Assembly: GCA_032988165.1 (NCBI GenBank)
Contig: JANTQF010000002.1
Location: 124,001-188,000 of the forward strand
Source of the DNA: Emmonsiellopsis sp. PD_33
Taxonomy: Eukaryota > Ascomycota > Eurotiomycetes > Onygenales > Ajellomycetaceae
Direction of reading: 5' to 3'
Length of the DNA: 64,000 bases
The translations under genes were made by a program, and so were the position numbers. The notes beneath the pieces were generated by a model. That model was not told the DNA's origin. It was given only the letters and a program-made list of their open reading frames with translations, and made no database searches. Shown here in pieces: positions 1 through 10,648 of this stretch; positions within the stretch are counted from its first letter, which is position 1, and every line of letters begins with the position of its first letter.

Positions 1-1147
1 GTACATTTTGCTGTGTTTGCAGTACACCGAAAATGTCGCCCCCGTATAACGGACGGTTGTGTTCGTCAACGGGCGGCTTGCCATACCCGCCAGGGTGGTA
101 TCCCCACATGGCGCCGGGTGGGGGTGGAGCATTTAAGCCCGGAATTTTGAGTGCGGGATATGACGGAGGAGGCCCGAATCGCTGCTGGTTTATAAGCCAG
201 GGGGGAGGGGCACCGGGAGGGATGTTGAGGGCTTCTTTTAATTCATCGCTCAGTTCGCCAGGTCTGAGGTGTCGTAAGTTTGTTTCATATTCTTTGCCTT
301 CGTAGTACACCTCGCCATATCGAGTTAATTCAGGTTTGGTTTGGAATCGGAAAAATGCTTCGTAGAGCTTCTGGTAATCAATATCCAATCTCCCCATCTT
401 CGGCTGTACACGTTCGCGTTGTTTTTGTTTAAGTGTCGCTTGCTCCTGTTTCTCCATAGCAGCGTCACGCATTTCAGCGATACCTGTCTCTTGTATGAAT
501 TTTGGTAGGGCAAATGGGGGTTTCTCCACGCCTCTTTTGGACGAGAGATATTCGCGCTTCAATGACCAGTGGGCGGGTACTGGCACAACATTTCGATAGG
601 CCTTGATGTGAACTAAAAGACGAGGATCCGAAGCTGATGTATCCGTCCAATCCACGGTTTCCGGTTTGCGAACCAAGGCTTTCAACTCTGCAACCGACAA
701 TTTGTTCATCTCTTTGCGCTTCTTCTTAGATATCTTGGGGCCGGAAGTTTCCTCCTCCTCGTCTGGAATATCATCATCATCATCAAAATAGACCTCGGGC
801 TTATCGATCTCCTTGGACGAAGCTTCTTCAGTTTCGCGCTGCTCAAACTTCCCGATTACATCTCTGTACATTTCAAACAAGGGGTCGACCGAATCGTAGA
901 TGTTTTCGGGCTCAACCGGCGCATCGTTACCCTTCTCCGCTGGCGCGACATCTTGCTTGTCTTGAGTCTCGGTTTGGGGTTTGGCATCCGACGCGGGAGA
1001 ATCTTCGCTGGATTTTACGGCAGTCTGTCGCGGAATCAGCACTCGTATACTAGAGATTGTTAAAGGCAGACATACCCCGTTCTTTTGCGCCTTGCGCTTC
1101 GCCCTTCTCAGTTGGTTTTTAGTCGGCTTCGCAACTGCGGCAGGCAT
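1..1147 (-). CDS. cus1: Splicing factor 3B subunit 2 (CUS1/SAP145), 5' part, runs off the left edge
   Basis: Component of the SF3b complex of the U2 snRNP, which helps anchor U2 at the intron branch site in the nucleus. The model starts at the ATG at 1147, has exon 1 at 1076-1147 (24 codons), a 51-nt phase-0 intron at 1025-1075 (GTATGT donor, GCTGAT branch-like site, CAG acceptor), then one long exon from 1024 to the window edge. The N-terminus is basic (MPAAVAKPTKNQLRRAKRK), followed by an acidic FDDDDDIPDEEEE tract. A DUF382 block follows (around LVRKPETVDW and YRNVVPVPAHWSLKREYLSS), then the PSP domain (GAPPPWLINQQRFGPPPSYP, then KIPGLNAP and GYHPGGYGKPPVDE). These are the family's hallmark motifs, so the assignment is firm. 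The intron length is divisible by three and contains no stop, so its removal is inferred from splice signals and from the family pattern. The C-terminal part lies outside the window. Confidence 0.93.
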   Translation of the reverse strand, partial: MPAAVAKPTKNQLRRAKRKAQKNGVCLPLTISSIRVLIPRQTAVKSSEDSPASDAKPQTETQDKQDVAPAEKGNDAPVEPENIYDSVDPLFEMYRDVIGKFEQRETEEASSKEIDKPEVYFDDDDDIPDEEEETSGPKISKKKRKEMNKLSVAELKALVRKPETVDWTDTSASDPRLLVHIKAYRNVVPVPAHWSLKREYLSSKRGVEKPPFALPKFIQETGIAEMRDAAMEKQEQATLKQKQRERVQPKMGRLDIDYQKLYEAFFRFQTKPELTRYGEVYYEGKEYETNLRHLRPGELSDELKEALNIPPGAPPPWLINQQRFGPPPSYPALKIPGLNAPPPPGAMWGYHPGGYGKPPVDEHNRPLYGGDIFGVLQTQQNV

Positions 1148-1716
1148 GTTGGAAGGGCTCGTCGATGCGGTTCTTGGGATCGAGCGAGTTTGGACCGCGT
1201 TATCGTGTGGACACGCAAGCTCAAGTGACCGAGCCTAACTCATGCAGAAATTATCAGATATCGAATCGCGCAATATCTGTTTTGAAGATCGATAGCGAAA
1301 TCGTGGAATACCGTTGTCTTAAAGATGTGTTTGTTGGATGCATCAACTTTCGAGTGAGGCAAAGACCAGCCGATCTCACCAAGTCCATATCACGTGACTG
1401 TGAACCCGCTTCAGGGTCGCAGCGCCTGGGCTGGAGGATAAGGCACAACGCTCTACAGCGGCTTGCTCCATAAATAAATTAAGAGTAGTTGTAGAATATC
1501 TGAAGAGCCCGAAAGGCCTTGTATGGATTTATGATCGCTAGCCGTCTAAAAATACAAATTCCTAAGCAAACCCAGAATGCTCCGCTTAACCGCCCAAACG
1601 TAACCCATTGTAAAATGTGCAGAAAGAAAATATCGTGTTGCCCAGATATAAATATCAGTGTGCCGCCATAGAGCCCCCACGTATTATGAACAGACAGGCG
1701 GATGTAGAGTCGTCCG
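1148..1716. other. Intergenic: cus1 upstream region and rsm27 3' flank
   Basis: This 569-nt stretch separates two minus-strand genes. It should hold the 3' UTR of rsm27 and the promoter and 5' UTR of cus1. I see no convincing additional ORF, tRNA or repeat. The short frames crossing it on both strands show no family motif. CG dinucleotides are present, so RIP has not reached here. Confidence 0.6.
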
Positions 1717-2216
1717 TTATCTCTTTTTGGCGGATCGCGATTCTTTGAGGAAGCAAAAAAAGTCAGTCTGGACATCTAGACATGTAACGGGGGATTGTAG
1801 GGGATTCTTACCGGCAGCGGTACGTTTCTTCTTGGGAGCACCCTTCCCACGGACCTTCAATCTGTATTTCAGTGTCAGTCAACGATGATCCTCCCCGTCT
1901 TTTCGGCATTGGTTCACGCACTTTTCTAGACCTTCCAGTCGCTCATCCTCCTCCGGGTTGTAGACCTCTAATCCAAGATGCTTATATGCATCCTGCAATT
2001 CCCGCAATGTGCCCATTTTCTGGGGGTAGTATGCAGCCAGGGCTGGTCCTCGCAATCGCTGTCGAAGAATTTTATTGCCGAGTCGCTGACGCTCGGGGTT
2101 AAAGTTGAGAGAGAAAATGCGGCATTGGGACTTGGAAAAGTTAGCGCGATCAGTCAAAACACTTCCAGAATGCTCACCTTGACAAGGTCCAGAATCCGAG
2201 AGCGAGGAACGGCCAT
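1717..2216 (-). CDS. rsm27: Mitochondrial small-subunit ribosomal protein Rsm27 (mS33)
   Basis: Protein of the mitochondrial 37S ribosomal subunit (MRPS33 family). Four exons were rebuilt: 2178-2216, 1922-2130, 1812-1861 and 1717-1742, giving 107 aa with frame kept at every junction. Donors are GTGAGC, GTGCGT and GTAAGA, all acceptors are AG, and the introns are 47, 60 and 69 nt. The product begins MAVPRSRILDLVK. It carries the family core QCRIFSLNFNPERQRLGNK, then LRQRLRGPALAAYYP and LGLEVYNPEEDERLE. The last exons give the basic tail VRGKGAPKKKRTAAESRSAKKR, typical of fungal Rsm27. Length and motif order fit the family. The gene lies 363 bp from the divergent RNase III gene, so the two probably share an upstream region. 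The downstream neighbour on the same strand is cus1. Confidence 0.93.
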
Positions 2217-2579
2217 CTCGTCCAAGTGTGGTGTCGGTTGTCGTCGTCGAATGGTCGGGATCGGGTGCTGGGCTTTGGAGATGATGGAGTGATTATCGAC
2301 AAGCGTGACTGGCGCTAGTCCTCTTTAGGGTTCTCGGCGAACCTTTAAATATTTATTGGCGACGGCCCTACAGATCGCATTTGCGCCCCGCTCCAGCTCC
2401 AGCTACAACATGCGGCGTGTTATATCTGTTCCTCAAGAACCGGACGGTTAAATGATGGTGAAACACGCTATAACCGAGCTTCTACTGTCATTTAATTGAT
2501 ATCTTCCGCCCACTTTCCTATACCATACCATCACCCGCCCGACTACCTCCCTACAGCCTCGATTGCTGTCGATTTACTC
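2217..2579. promoter_or_regulatory. Shared upstream region of rsm27 and the RNase III gene
   Basis: These 363 bp lie between the divergent start codons of rsm27 (2216, minus) and the RNase III gene (2580, plus), so they must hold both promoters. The part just upstream of the plus-strand start is pyrimidine-rich, as is common in fungal 5' UTRs. No specific factor site is claimed. Confidence 0.55.
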
Positions 2580-3802
2580 ATGGATATGAAACGAAAATCC
2601 GTCTCGGAGGACCCAGAGCAGGGGTTGAGAGATGAAAAGAAAAAGTCCAAAGTCAGTCAGTCCATAACCAGAACCTTTGTTCAGCCACTTCGTTCTCCCA
2701 GTTTTCGCGCAGATCAACTAATGCTGGTTGACTTCGAAAGAAACGCCGCCTTCAAAAGCCAGATGCCGGTGCTCCACGTTCTCCTACCCCCTCCGGACCT
2801 TCAGCGCGTAAAATAAAAGTCCAATCTCGCCTAGCAAAGGTTGAGAACCTCACCCGTAAGCTCATGAGCGACCCGGACCTCATCCGGGACGTAGCTGGGC
2901 CGGATGTGGTTGAAAAAATGACAGAGCTAGGCAAGGCATTTGCACAAAAAGAGCCGCCCAAGCCGGATGAAGCTTGTCGTTCACAGTCTCCACGAGATCG
3001 GTTATACTCAACCTCGCTGCAACTACATGCACAGAACAGTCTTCCTATTCTACCCCTGATAAACGACACGACGCTTGCGACTGCGGTGTTTACTCACGAA
3101 GGACTCATTAACCCCCAAACCCGCTCGTTAACGGAGGCAAATTACGAAAGAATGGAGCTACTAGGTGATGCATACATTGAAATTATGGCGACGCGGCTTG
3201 TCTGGGATTCCTTTCCTCGTCTCCCATCCGGACGTCTTTCGCAGATCCGGGAACTTCTAGTGAAAAACGAAACATTGGCAGAATTCAGCACCCGATATGG
3301 CCTTGACCAAAAATTATCCGTCCCACAAAATCTGCGGAATCAGTCGAAAACATGGACTAAAATCAAAGGGGATGTTTTTGAAGCCTACGTCGCTGCTGTG
3401 ATTTTGTCTAACCGCGAGAAGGGGGTCGACTTGGTGGAAGATTGGTTGGCCCAGCTGTGGATACCAAAGCTTGAACAAATTGAAAAGGAACAGCCAGTCC
3501 TCCGGTATAAGGAGGAACTTGCAAAGCAGGTCATGGGCAAAGGGATCAAGCTAGTTTACCGTGAAGATGGAAAACCGATTAACCACCCAGGGGGGCTGCA
3601 GACGTTCTTCATTGGTGTCTACCTGACAGGATGGGGCTATACCAATGAGTGTTTGGGATCGGGAACAGGGCTTAATAAAGTCATTGCAGGAAATGAAGCT
3701 GCCACGAAAGCTTTGGAGAACCCTATAACGAAACAGGCCGCTTCTATCAAGCGGGCGTTTGATGAAAAGGTCAAGGCAGAACGCGAGAAGGCAGCTTCTT
3801 GA
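2580..3802 (+). CDS. rnt1: Ribonuclease III (Rnt1-type) with C-terminal dsRNA-binding domain
   Basis: Endonuclease that cleaves double-stranded RNA. The yeast orthologue processes pre-rRNA and sn/snoRNA precursors in the nucleus. The model has exon 1 at 2580-2651, an 89-nt phase-0 intron at 2652-2740 (GTCAGT donor, CTAAT branch-like site, AAG acceptor) and exon 2 at 2741-3802, giving 377 aa. The single RNase III domain has the signature YERMELLGDAYIE near residues 159-171 and the second acidic pair in KGDVFEAYVAAV near 235-238. The catalytic Glu/Asp residues therefore look intact. A dsRBD-like segment (TFFIGVYLTGWGYTN, then NEAATKALENP) lies near 312-352, and the tail is Lys/Glu-rich. The N-terminus is basic and low-complexity. 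The first exon and intron are inferred: without the intron the upstream frame stops at 2814. It is not a Dicer (one RNase III domain, no helicase or PAZ). A retrotransposon begins about 160 bp after the stop. Confidence 0.88.
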
Positions 3803-3964
3803 CGCCAATAGCTATTTGAAGGGTTAAATAGACTAGATCAGAATATTTGCCATAATACTATTGTTAACCCCCTTTTAGAGCCTGCTCAACTATCCAAACC
3901 ATCCCTATTATTCCATCCCGTACTATTATTTGGATTGGAGGAATGACACGTGACTCAGCCTGAC
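3803..3964. other. 3' flank of the RNase III gene up to the LTR element
   Basis: Short non-coding stretch that should include the 3' UTR of the RNase III gene. It keeps CG dinucleotides (for example CACGTG near 3948-3953) and ends at the 5' edge of the retrotransposon. Confidence 0.6.
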
Positions 3965-4235
3965 AGAAGAAGGCACTTCCAAGTGAATAGCAGTTTCCAC
4001 TATCACATTACCCAAGCATAACTACTTCCCAAATCCACCTAGTTTGTTTGTTTTTGTTTATTTTTCCAGCCCAGAATGTTTTCCCCTCCTTTTCTAGTTA
4101 GTAGAATCAATGACATCCATGATTTTCAATCCATTCCAACCAGTTGAGATATTTCCTCAATCATATCATTAATCTCATTCTCACATAATACTGTCAAGCA
4201 GGTGATAATGCCACATCACCACATTCATCTCTTTT
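3965..4235 (+). repeat. 5' LTR of the 10.2-kb element
   Basis: Direct repeat of 13938-14209, with differences that are nearly all C/T or G/A. It has lost the CG sites still present at the far end of the 3' copy. For example, where the 3' copy reads CACGTAATACTGCC this one reads CACATAATACTGTC. Confidence 0.85.
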
Positions 4236-4384
4236 TAATGCCTATTACTCCAGAAGCCAATGGCTTCTACACCTTGAACTGAGGAATCTCATTAATTACC
4301 AAAGAATATCTTTAATCCCCAAGGCAATCAAGTGGAGAAAGAACAGCAAACAGACAAACAGTTAGTAGAGTCAGATTAAATTTA
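4236..4384 (+). other. Leader between 5' LTR and gag
   Basis: Untranslated leader of the element. It should contain the primer-binding site, but I do not recognise a tRNA complement beginning with TGG right after the LTR. Mutation or a non-tRNA primer are both possible. Confidence 0.45.
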
Positions 4385-6958
4385 ATGGTAAAGCTGAATC
4401 AGACTTCAAGGACATCATACCTAAAGGGTTAAAGAGAATACAAATAGAACCACAGGAACTGTATCCTCTACAATATCTTACAGATAGTAGTTAAGAAGCC
4501 CAACAGACAAAGCAGTAAAGAACAAGCTGATTAAAGGAAGGAAGAAGAGTAAGATAATAAGTTACTAAATATAGCAGGCTAATTTCCAACCTTCTTTATA
4601 TGCAGAATATTCTCAGAAGAGGATGAGTAATCAGCAAGAAGATGGTTAATAAAGCTTAAATTCAAACTAAGAGGAAAGAAAGTAATTAAGAGCTAAGTTC
4701 TGATAAAGGATCTACTTTCAGCAATCAATGTTTTATTAATAGGGGAGGCAGAGAAATGATTAGAGAGGAATCCTCCATTAATGAAAGTATTGGAATATCC
4801 AACTGAGGAAAACTGAGAACTCTTTGAGAAGGCATTCTTTAATAAATTTCCAACAGTCAGAATAGAAGAACTAAAAGTCTCCTTAGAGCAAGAGACTACT
4901 AAGTTACATCAGATGATAAATTAGAATCTGGAGGAATACTACCAAGTGAGAGCTCAAGTGCTGAGGAAGTTAAAGATTAAGAATGATAATAGTGTGTTGA
5001 ACTCACTGTCAGAGAGATACTTATTAGAAGAGATAATTAGGAGATGGGTGAAGAGACTCATCAATCTAAATACTTGAAAGAAACTGATTGAAGGATTGGT
5101 GGAGATAATAACTTTAAAGAAAATATACTTGAGGATAGTGAACATAGAAGAGGCAGAATGTGAATTCAATAAGAATCAGATAGAAAGAATAAATAAATTT
5201 GAGCTTTAATTCTATTAAGATATCTTGAAGAAGCAATTAGATAATAACTGACTAGTAGAACTGAAAGCTATAATTATATTATATTCAATAAGAAACACTA
5301 ATCAACAATGAGTAGTACTAGATGACTTCTTATCTCAGATCAAACCAGAGGCATACCAACCTCCTTAAATGAGGCAGTTTAATTAAGATAGTAACATCAA
5401 ACCTTTGGTAATCCCATAAGAACTAATAGGATCATAGGGATAGTTCTCATTGAATGACTTTGTTAATGAGATCAGGGCCTTTCAAGCTGGGAGAAGACTA
5501 CTACTATATATTAATTATAGAACTCTAGAATACTAATCAGATGGATGCCAAGGAATAAGATTGGAGGAATGGGAGAGGAAGATACTTATAAATAAGGTAT
5601 TTAATGAGAATAACTAGATAGGTCTGAGGATTAATGATGCAGGTAGACAGTCAGCAGCAAATACAGTGATAAGCTCCTCAGAGAATAACTTAATACTAAA
5701 TAAGTAAAGAGTTAGATTCAATGATACAGTGAGGGCTACAACTCAACCAGAAGCAATGTTAATTACCTTCAGAATAGGAGGATTACAACTAGAGAACTTA
5801 TTTACTCCACTAGAGGCTCAATATAATGAGGCTTTTTTAGGAGAGAGGAGTCAGTATGAGAAAAGAGCATCCAGTACCCAACTGACTCTACAAGTAAATA
5901 AGAGGCAGACAAGAGAGTTAGTGACAGCACAGCTAAATGCACAGGAATTTAGAGAACTAATGAAAGAAGACTAACCTAAGAAGTCAAATAGAATTAACTG
6001 AGGAAGCCTAACCCCAATTTGAGGATTCAAAGAACAAGATGTAGAAATAAAAGGGAAATTAATTTCAGTGAGAGAAATTCTGGGACAAGCCAAGGTTGAT
6101 ATGTTCATTACAGACTTGCTATATTAATCCTCAATCTTTACTCAACAAATCAAGTAGTTTGCCACTTAATTGTCAAGCCAGAAGAGAAAGAAAAAGGTGA
6201 GTATAACTATTAGTATAATGAAGTTGACAGAAGCTGTTCTACCACATCTGAACATTCTGGTAATCTGACCTGACTAGTGGACTTATATATTATCTCATAT
6301 CAAGCTGTCAGATAAAGTCTTCCATCTAGTTGCCCATGTGCAAAATAATGAAGAAATATTGATAAAGCTGAAAAGATGGATTATCCATATAGATTAGAGG
6401 TCCAATCTGTGCATCATCTCTCTAGTATTAATTAAGTAGCTCAATCTACCATTAAAATCTCTTCAGAAGCTAGGACTAATAGGAATGTCCATAAAAACTG
6501 TGACATATAGTGAAGATAATCTCACACACTATATTGAGTTGGAGGTTGACATTAAAGAAATATAAAGAACTATAAAATACTTTATAATACTGAGAGACTC
6601 ACCTCTGCATTAAGAGTCCAGCCAACTGCTTCTAAAACTACCTTAGCTATATTCAGTAGATTCAAGGATTAGAGTTAAGGACTCATTATTGATTATTAGA
6701 GATGTCAGGCAAGAGGAAGAACTAACTGAGATTAGAGGTCTGATGATGTAATTTAAGTATGAAAACAACATTCTGCTATTTCCATTAAGACTGTTAATGA
6801 ACTGAAATCAAATAGTAAATATAGAAATGAAGTTAGGAAATGAGGAAGAAGACAATAAAATGGATGATAAAACTAATAGTGAGGAAGAAACTAAAAGAAA
6901 CTCAGATTCTCTAATCTCATCAGATAATGATTCATTCAATGTGGAAAACCCTTATTAA
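4385..6958 (+). pseudogene. gag-protease frame of the 10.2-kb element, RIP-broken
   Basis: One reading frame (frame 2, from the ATG at 4385) stays readable for about 860 codons, broken only by RIP-type stops. The N-terminal half looks like a retroelement capsid region: charged helical segments, including a stretch around 4640-4900 with EEDESSARRW-like and LFEKAFFNKFP-like residues. Near 6390-6720 the text becomes retropepsin-like, with a LKLPWLYSVDS segment resembling the GRPWLYSV motif that follows the active site in fungal Gypsy proteases. A longer intact piece is 5729-5974. It ends near 6958, where the pol text continues in another frame (frame 1). This implies a -1 (or +2) shift between gag-pro and RT, unless an indel in this copy is responsible. 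The capsid call rests on position and composition, not on a diagnostic zinc knuckle. Confidence 0.6.
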
Positions 6959-6969
6959 GTTCTGGGTAG

Positions 6970-9900
6970 GACTTAAAACTGCTACCTCAAACCATCTTGA
7001 AGATGATAGCAGTATCTTTACCAGAGGTTTGAAGGAGAAAGAAGAGGGGAGAAGTCCTAGTTACTCATTCAAATATAATTTAAAGTAATTAAGTATTGAT
7101 ATCAAAACCAACAAATGATAAATCATTTCTAGTAATCAGATGATTGAGATGTTATACTGAGGAGTTTATTATTAACTATCAAGTGAAAAGAGAAGAATTA
7201 GAAGAGTGGATCTCAAAGTTAAGAATTACATTGAGACCACTATTATCTGAATACTTTAAGAAGAGAGTTATGAAATTACTGTATCTCTACTGACATCTGA
7301 ATGGAATGAACCTGGACTAATTACCAGCTACAGACCTTATTGAGCATCATGTACACCTAGCCCTAGGAACCAAGCTGTATTCAGTGAAATCCCAGAAGAG
7401 ATTTGCACTGATAATTAAATGGTAGCTGAGGAAACTAGTTATTAATAAGATTGAAGGAGAGGTATATGAATTGACAGTGGTAGTGAATAAGAAACTATCT
7501 CTATGAAATGTGAAAGTCATATTAATAGAAAAGAGGCAAGAAGAACCTATAAATGCTAAGTTAAAGTTAACATTTAATTATTCATTCATACATGAAACAC
7601 TTCTGGGTTTAAAAATAGAGCTGCAAAGCAGGGTACATGATTACTTATCCTCTTCAAGGCATAAAGTATATTGAAGAGCAGACATAAAGCATGGTTACTT
7701 TATGATATTAATATACCCACTGGATAGACCATATTTTGCATTCTTCATTCCAGAATTAGAACAGCTTCAACCAATATGAATGCCACAGGAAACTCAATTC
7801 ACATCATTTACCTTCATTGAATTCATGAATATTGTGTTAGGATCAATTCCAGAACTGAAGCCTGAAAAATCCTTGCTTTATAGTGACTGTGAGGAAGAAC
7901 TACCTCCAGCCACAGTATATATAAATGATGTGTTTGGAGGAATGCTATCACTAGAGAAGTTGTATGAAATGCTTAGGGACCAATTCTTTTTGAGGATTGA
8001 GTGGGCTAACTTGAGACTATTATTTTATAAGCTGAAGCTATTTGTACTAGATATTAAAGCTCTGGAGGTCATCTATGAAATCAATGGCAGTGTGTGAATC
8101 CTACCAGAGAGAGCCACTAAAATCTTCAATTAGTCTATACTCATAATCAAGATAGATGTATGGGCATTCCTAGAAGCTTTAGAAATTAACTAGAGGTTCA
8201 TACTCAACTACAGTAAAGTAGCCAGACTCCTATAGAGGCTAACTGGGAATATTTCATTTCATTGGACTGATTCAGAGGAATTATTATTTGAATTACTCAA
8301 AATCAAGGGGTCAGTAAATATAGTAGTAAATGAATTTGATTGGACACTACCTGCTCATACATACACTGACAGCTCAGGATATGCTTCAGGGCTTCTAATT
8401 GCTCAAGAAAGGGAAGATCCACTATACTCTAAAAGGAAATTACTGACACCTGTGGTATATGATTTGTTCACTCTCACTCTGGCACAATGAAAATATAAGA
8501 CTTATAAATAGAAGTTGCTTGCCATTGTTAAGTTCACTGAAAAGTATTCCTTTTACTTTTAAGACCCATCACTATCTAGCATAGTTCACATGGATCATAG
8601 GCTATTAGTATTATTTATCTTGGTGGATAACCATAAGGGGATGTATGCTAGATGGGTGGAGAAGCTCTGCAGGTTGAACATCAAGATTGAATATGTTTCA
8701 GGGGAAAAGAATCAAGTTGTAAATGGATTATCAAGGACTATATTCAATGATCTGAAATGTAAGTCTGACCCATTAGTGGAAGTAATGCTGAAAGAACTAA
8801 AGGAGTGAGAGGAAAAATAGGTGTGGAAGGATGGAAAAGAGGGATTCAATAAGTTTATAAAGAAGAATAGTTATCTAGCATTTCAAGGGGAGGAAGTGAG
8901 GCTGCCAAACAAAATGAGTATGGAAATGAAAGCACTTACAGTGAGACCATTGACTTATTATCAGGACTGAATGGAGACCTATACTATATTAGAATGATTT
9001 GGGGAAATACATGCTTGCCTGCAAGGGGAACTGTACATCAGTGCTTTCAGGGCATTAGACTTTAAATAGCATGCATCTTACCTATACAAGTAAGATCAAG
9101 CAACTGGCCTCTGATTACTTTACATACCTGAAGCAAAGATTAGGCAGTACCTTAAGAAAGCCCATGATGAAAAGGGCCATTGAGGAATTAAATTCACAAA
9201 AATGAGATTATTCAGGAAAGTATTCTGATCAAACCTATACAATAATGTTAAAAGATGGATAAAAGGGTGCCCTATCTGCACTCATTATGCATTATATCCT
9301 TTATAAGTGCCACTATACTCTATTATACCACTAAGACTACTTTGAATGCTAGGAGTTGATTTCATTGGCTCTTTCCAAGAAATCAGCAGGGGCAACAAAT
9401 ACACCATCAATATTATAGAGTATTTCTCAGGATATGTGGTAGTATATCCAACTGAATCAGCAAAGTCAGAAGATGTGATTAAATTATTGGAAAGATATTT
9501 TACCTCATTTCTAAAAGTAAAATATATTGAAATGTACCTGAACCCAGAATCCCACTTCAACAATCTTCTACTGTAATAGTGAGCAGGAAGTTATGGAATC
9601 AAGCTCACCTTCCAACCAACTGGTTTCTTAAAGTTGACAGGAAAGGTTGAAGTGGCAAATAAGATATTGCAGGATCTGGTTATGAAACTATAAGACAATT
9701 TATTATACTAATGAGATCTAGGTCTTTCAGATGTAACCTATCTTATGAACAGTTATATAAGAAAAGAAGTTAGATATTTACTTATAGAGATATTCTTAGA
9801 AATGGATATCACATCTAATAGCTTAGAAGGGCTTCCACTGCATGAATTGGAGGAAGATAATGAAGTGAAGGAGGCAATTCAAAACCTTACTGCTATGCAA

Positions 9901-10008
9901 GAGGCAGCTACAGTGGACATGTTCATGGTGTATCAAGCACAAATTAGAGACCTGATACAGGAGAGTCAGAAAGAGAAGCAGGAAAAGCCAAAGGAATTAG
10001 AAGAATGA
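6970..10008 (+). pseudogene. pol of the 10.2-kb element: reverse transcriptase, RNase H, integrase
   Basis: Frame 1 carries the pol domains in Ty3/Gypsy order. Reverse transcriptase spans about 7660-8100. RADIKHGYFMI precedes the active-site box at 7918-7929, which reads YIND instead of YxDD. RNase H begins near 8340 (HTYTDSSGYASGLLIAQ) and includes DHRLLVLF and YVSGEKNQVVNGLSR near 8590-8740. Integrase starts near 9120 with the zinc-binding pattern AHDEKGH...CPIC. It continues with MLGVDFIGSF (first catalytic Asp, 9346-9375) and NPESHFNN (Asn where the second Asp is expected) and ends with GKVEVANKIL (Glu kept). About ten RIP-type stops interrupt it. The RT and integrase substitutions plus the stops make this copy non-functional. 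Confidence 0.82.
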
Positions 10009-10648
10009 AAAAGAGGCTAATTAATAATGGTTAAAAATAAAGAATAAAGGAAGTTAGAGTCTTGTTAGAGAGGACCATTTAAAATCATTAAATCCTTATT
10101 GATGTGTCTAAGATCATATCTCATTTAACATAAAGATAGTTCACTATTTTGATTCAAGATCCATCATGATGACTTAAAGAGATTTAAGCCCAGAGCAGGC
10201 TACTTAGATTCAAACAATAAGGATGATGAATTCCTGAGGAGAGCTGACCTAATAATAAGAAAGCTGGTAATTAAAGTAAGGAGGATTGCAGTTCAGTTGA
10301 GACCCTAATAAGGGGAGATAAGTTAATAATAAAGCATTCTAACCTCTTTATCATCTAATCATGTTTGCATTGTTTGTTTATCTCATTGTGTTGATAAAAA
10401 CTATCATTTTCTTCAAACCTCTACCATCATTTGACTTCATACTCTCTTAACCTCTCAAACTGCACTTTAAACCTTTTATACATCTACTTTCTCTTACATA
10501 CCTGTTAACCTGTACTAAATCTATCTGAACCTCAGAAGCTCTATCAAATAAACCAAACAGATATGAATCAACATCTATGGCACACAATGAACTAATATAT
10601 CAAGATTAAAGTTAAAGATATAAAGATACAACTAAATGAAACCTCAAA
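10009..10648 (+). other. Spacer between pol and the third frame
   Basis: About 640 nt with no frame that stays open apart from RIP-type stops. It is AT-rich and CG-free. It could hold a promoter or splice region for the downstream frame, but no such signal is recognised. Confidence 0.4.

Noticed and set aside
33..305. 90-codon plus-strand frame rich in Gly and Pro
   Set aside because: Antisense shadow of the proline-rich PSP domain of the SF3B2 gene.
2580..3802. Assignment of the RNase III gene as mitochondrial ribosomal protein L3 (which also has an RNase III fold)
   Set aside because: The catalytic signature ERMELLGD and GDVFEA are intact and a dsRBD follows, fitting an active Rnt1-type enzyme better.
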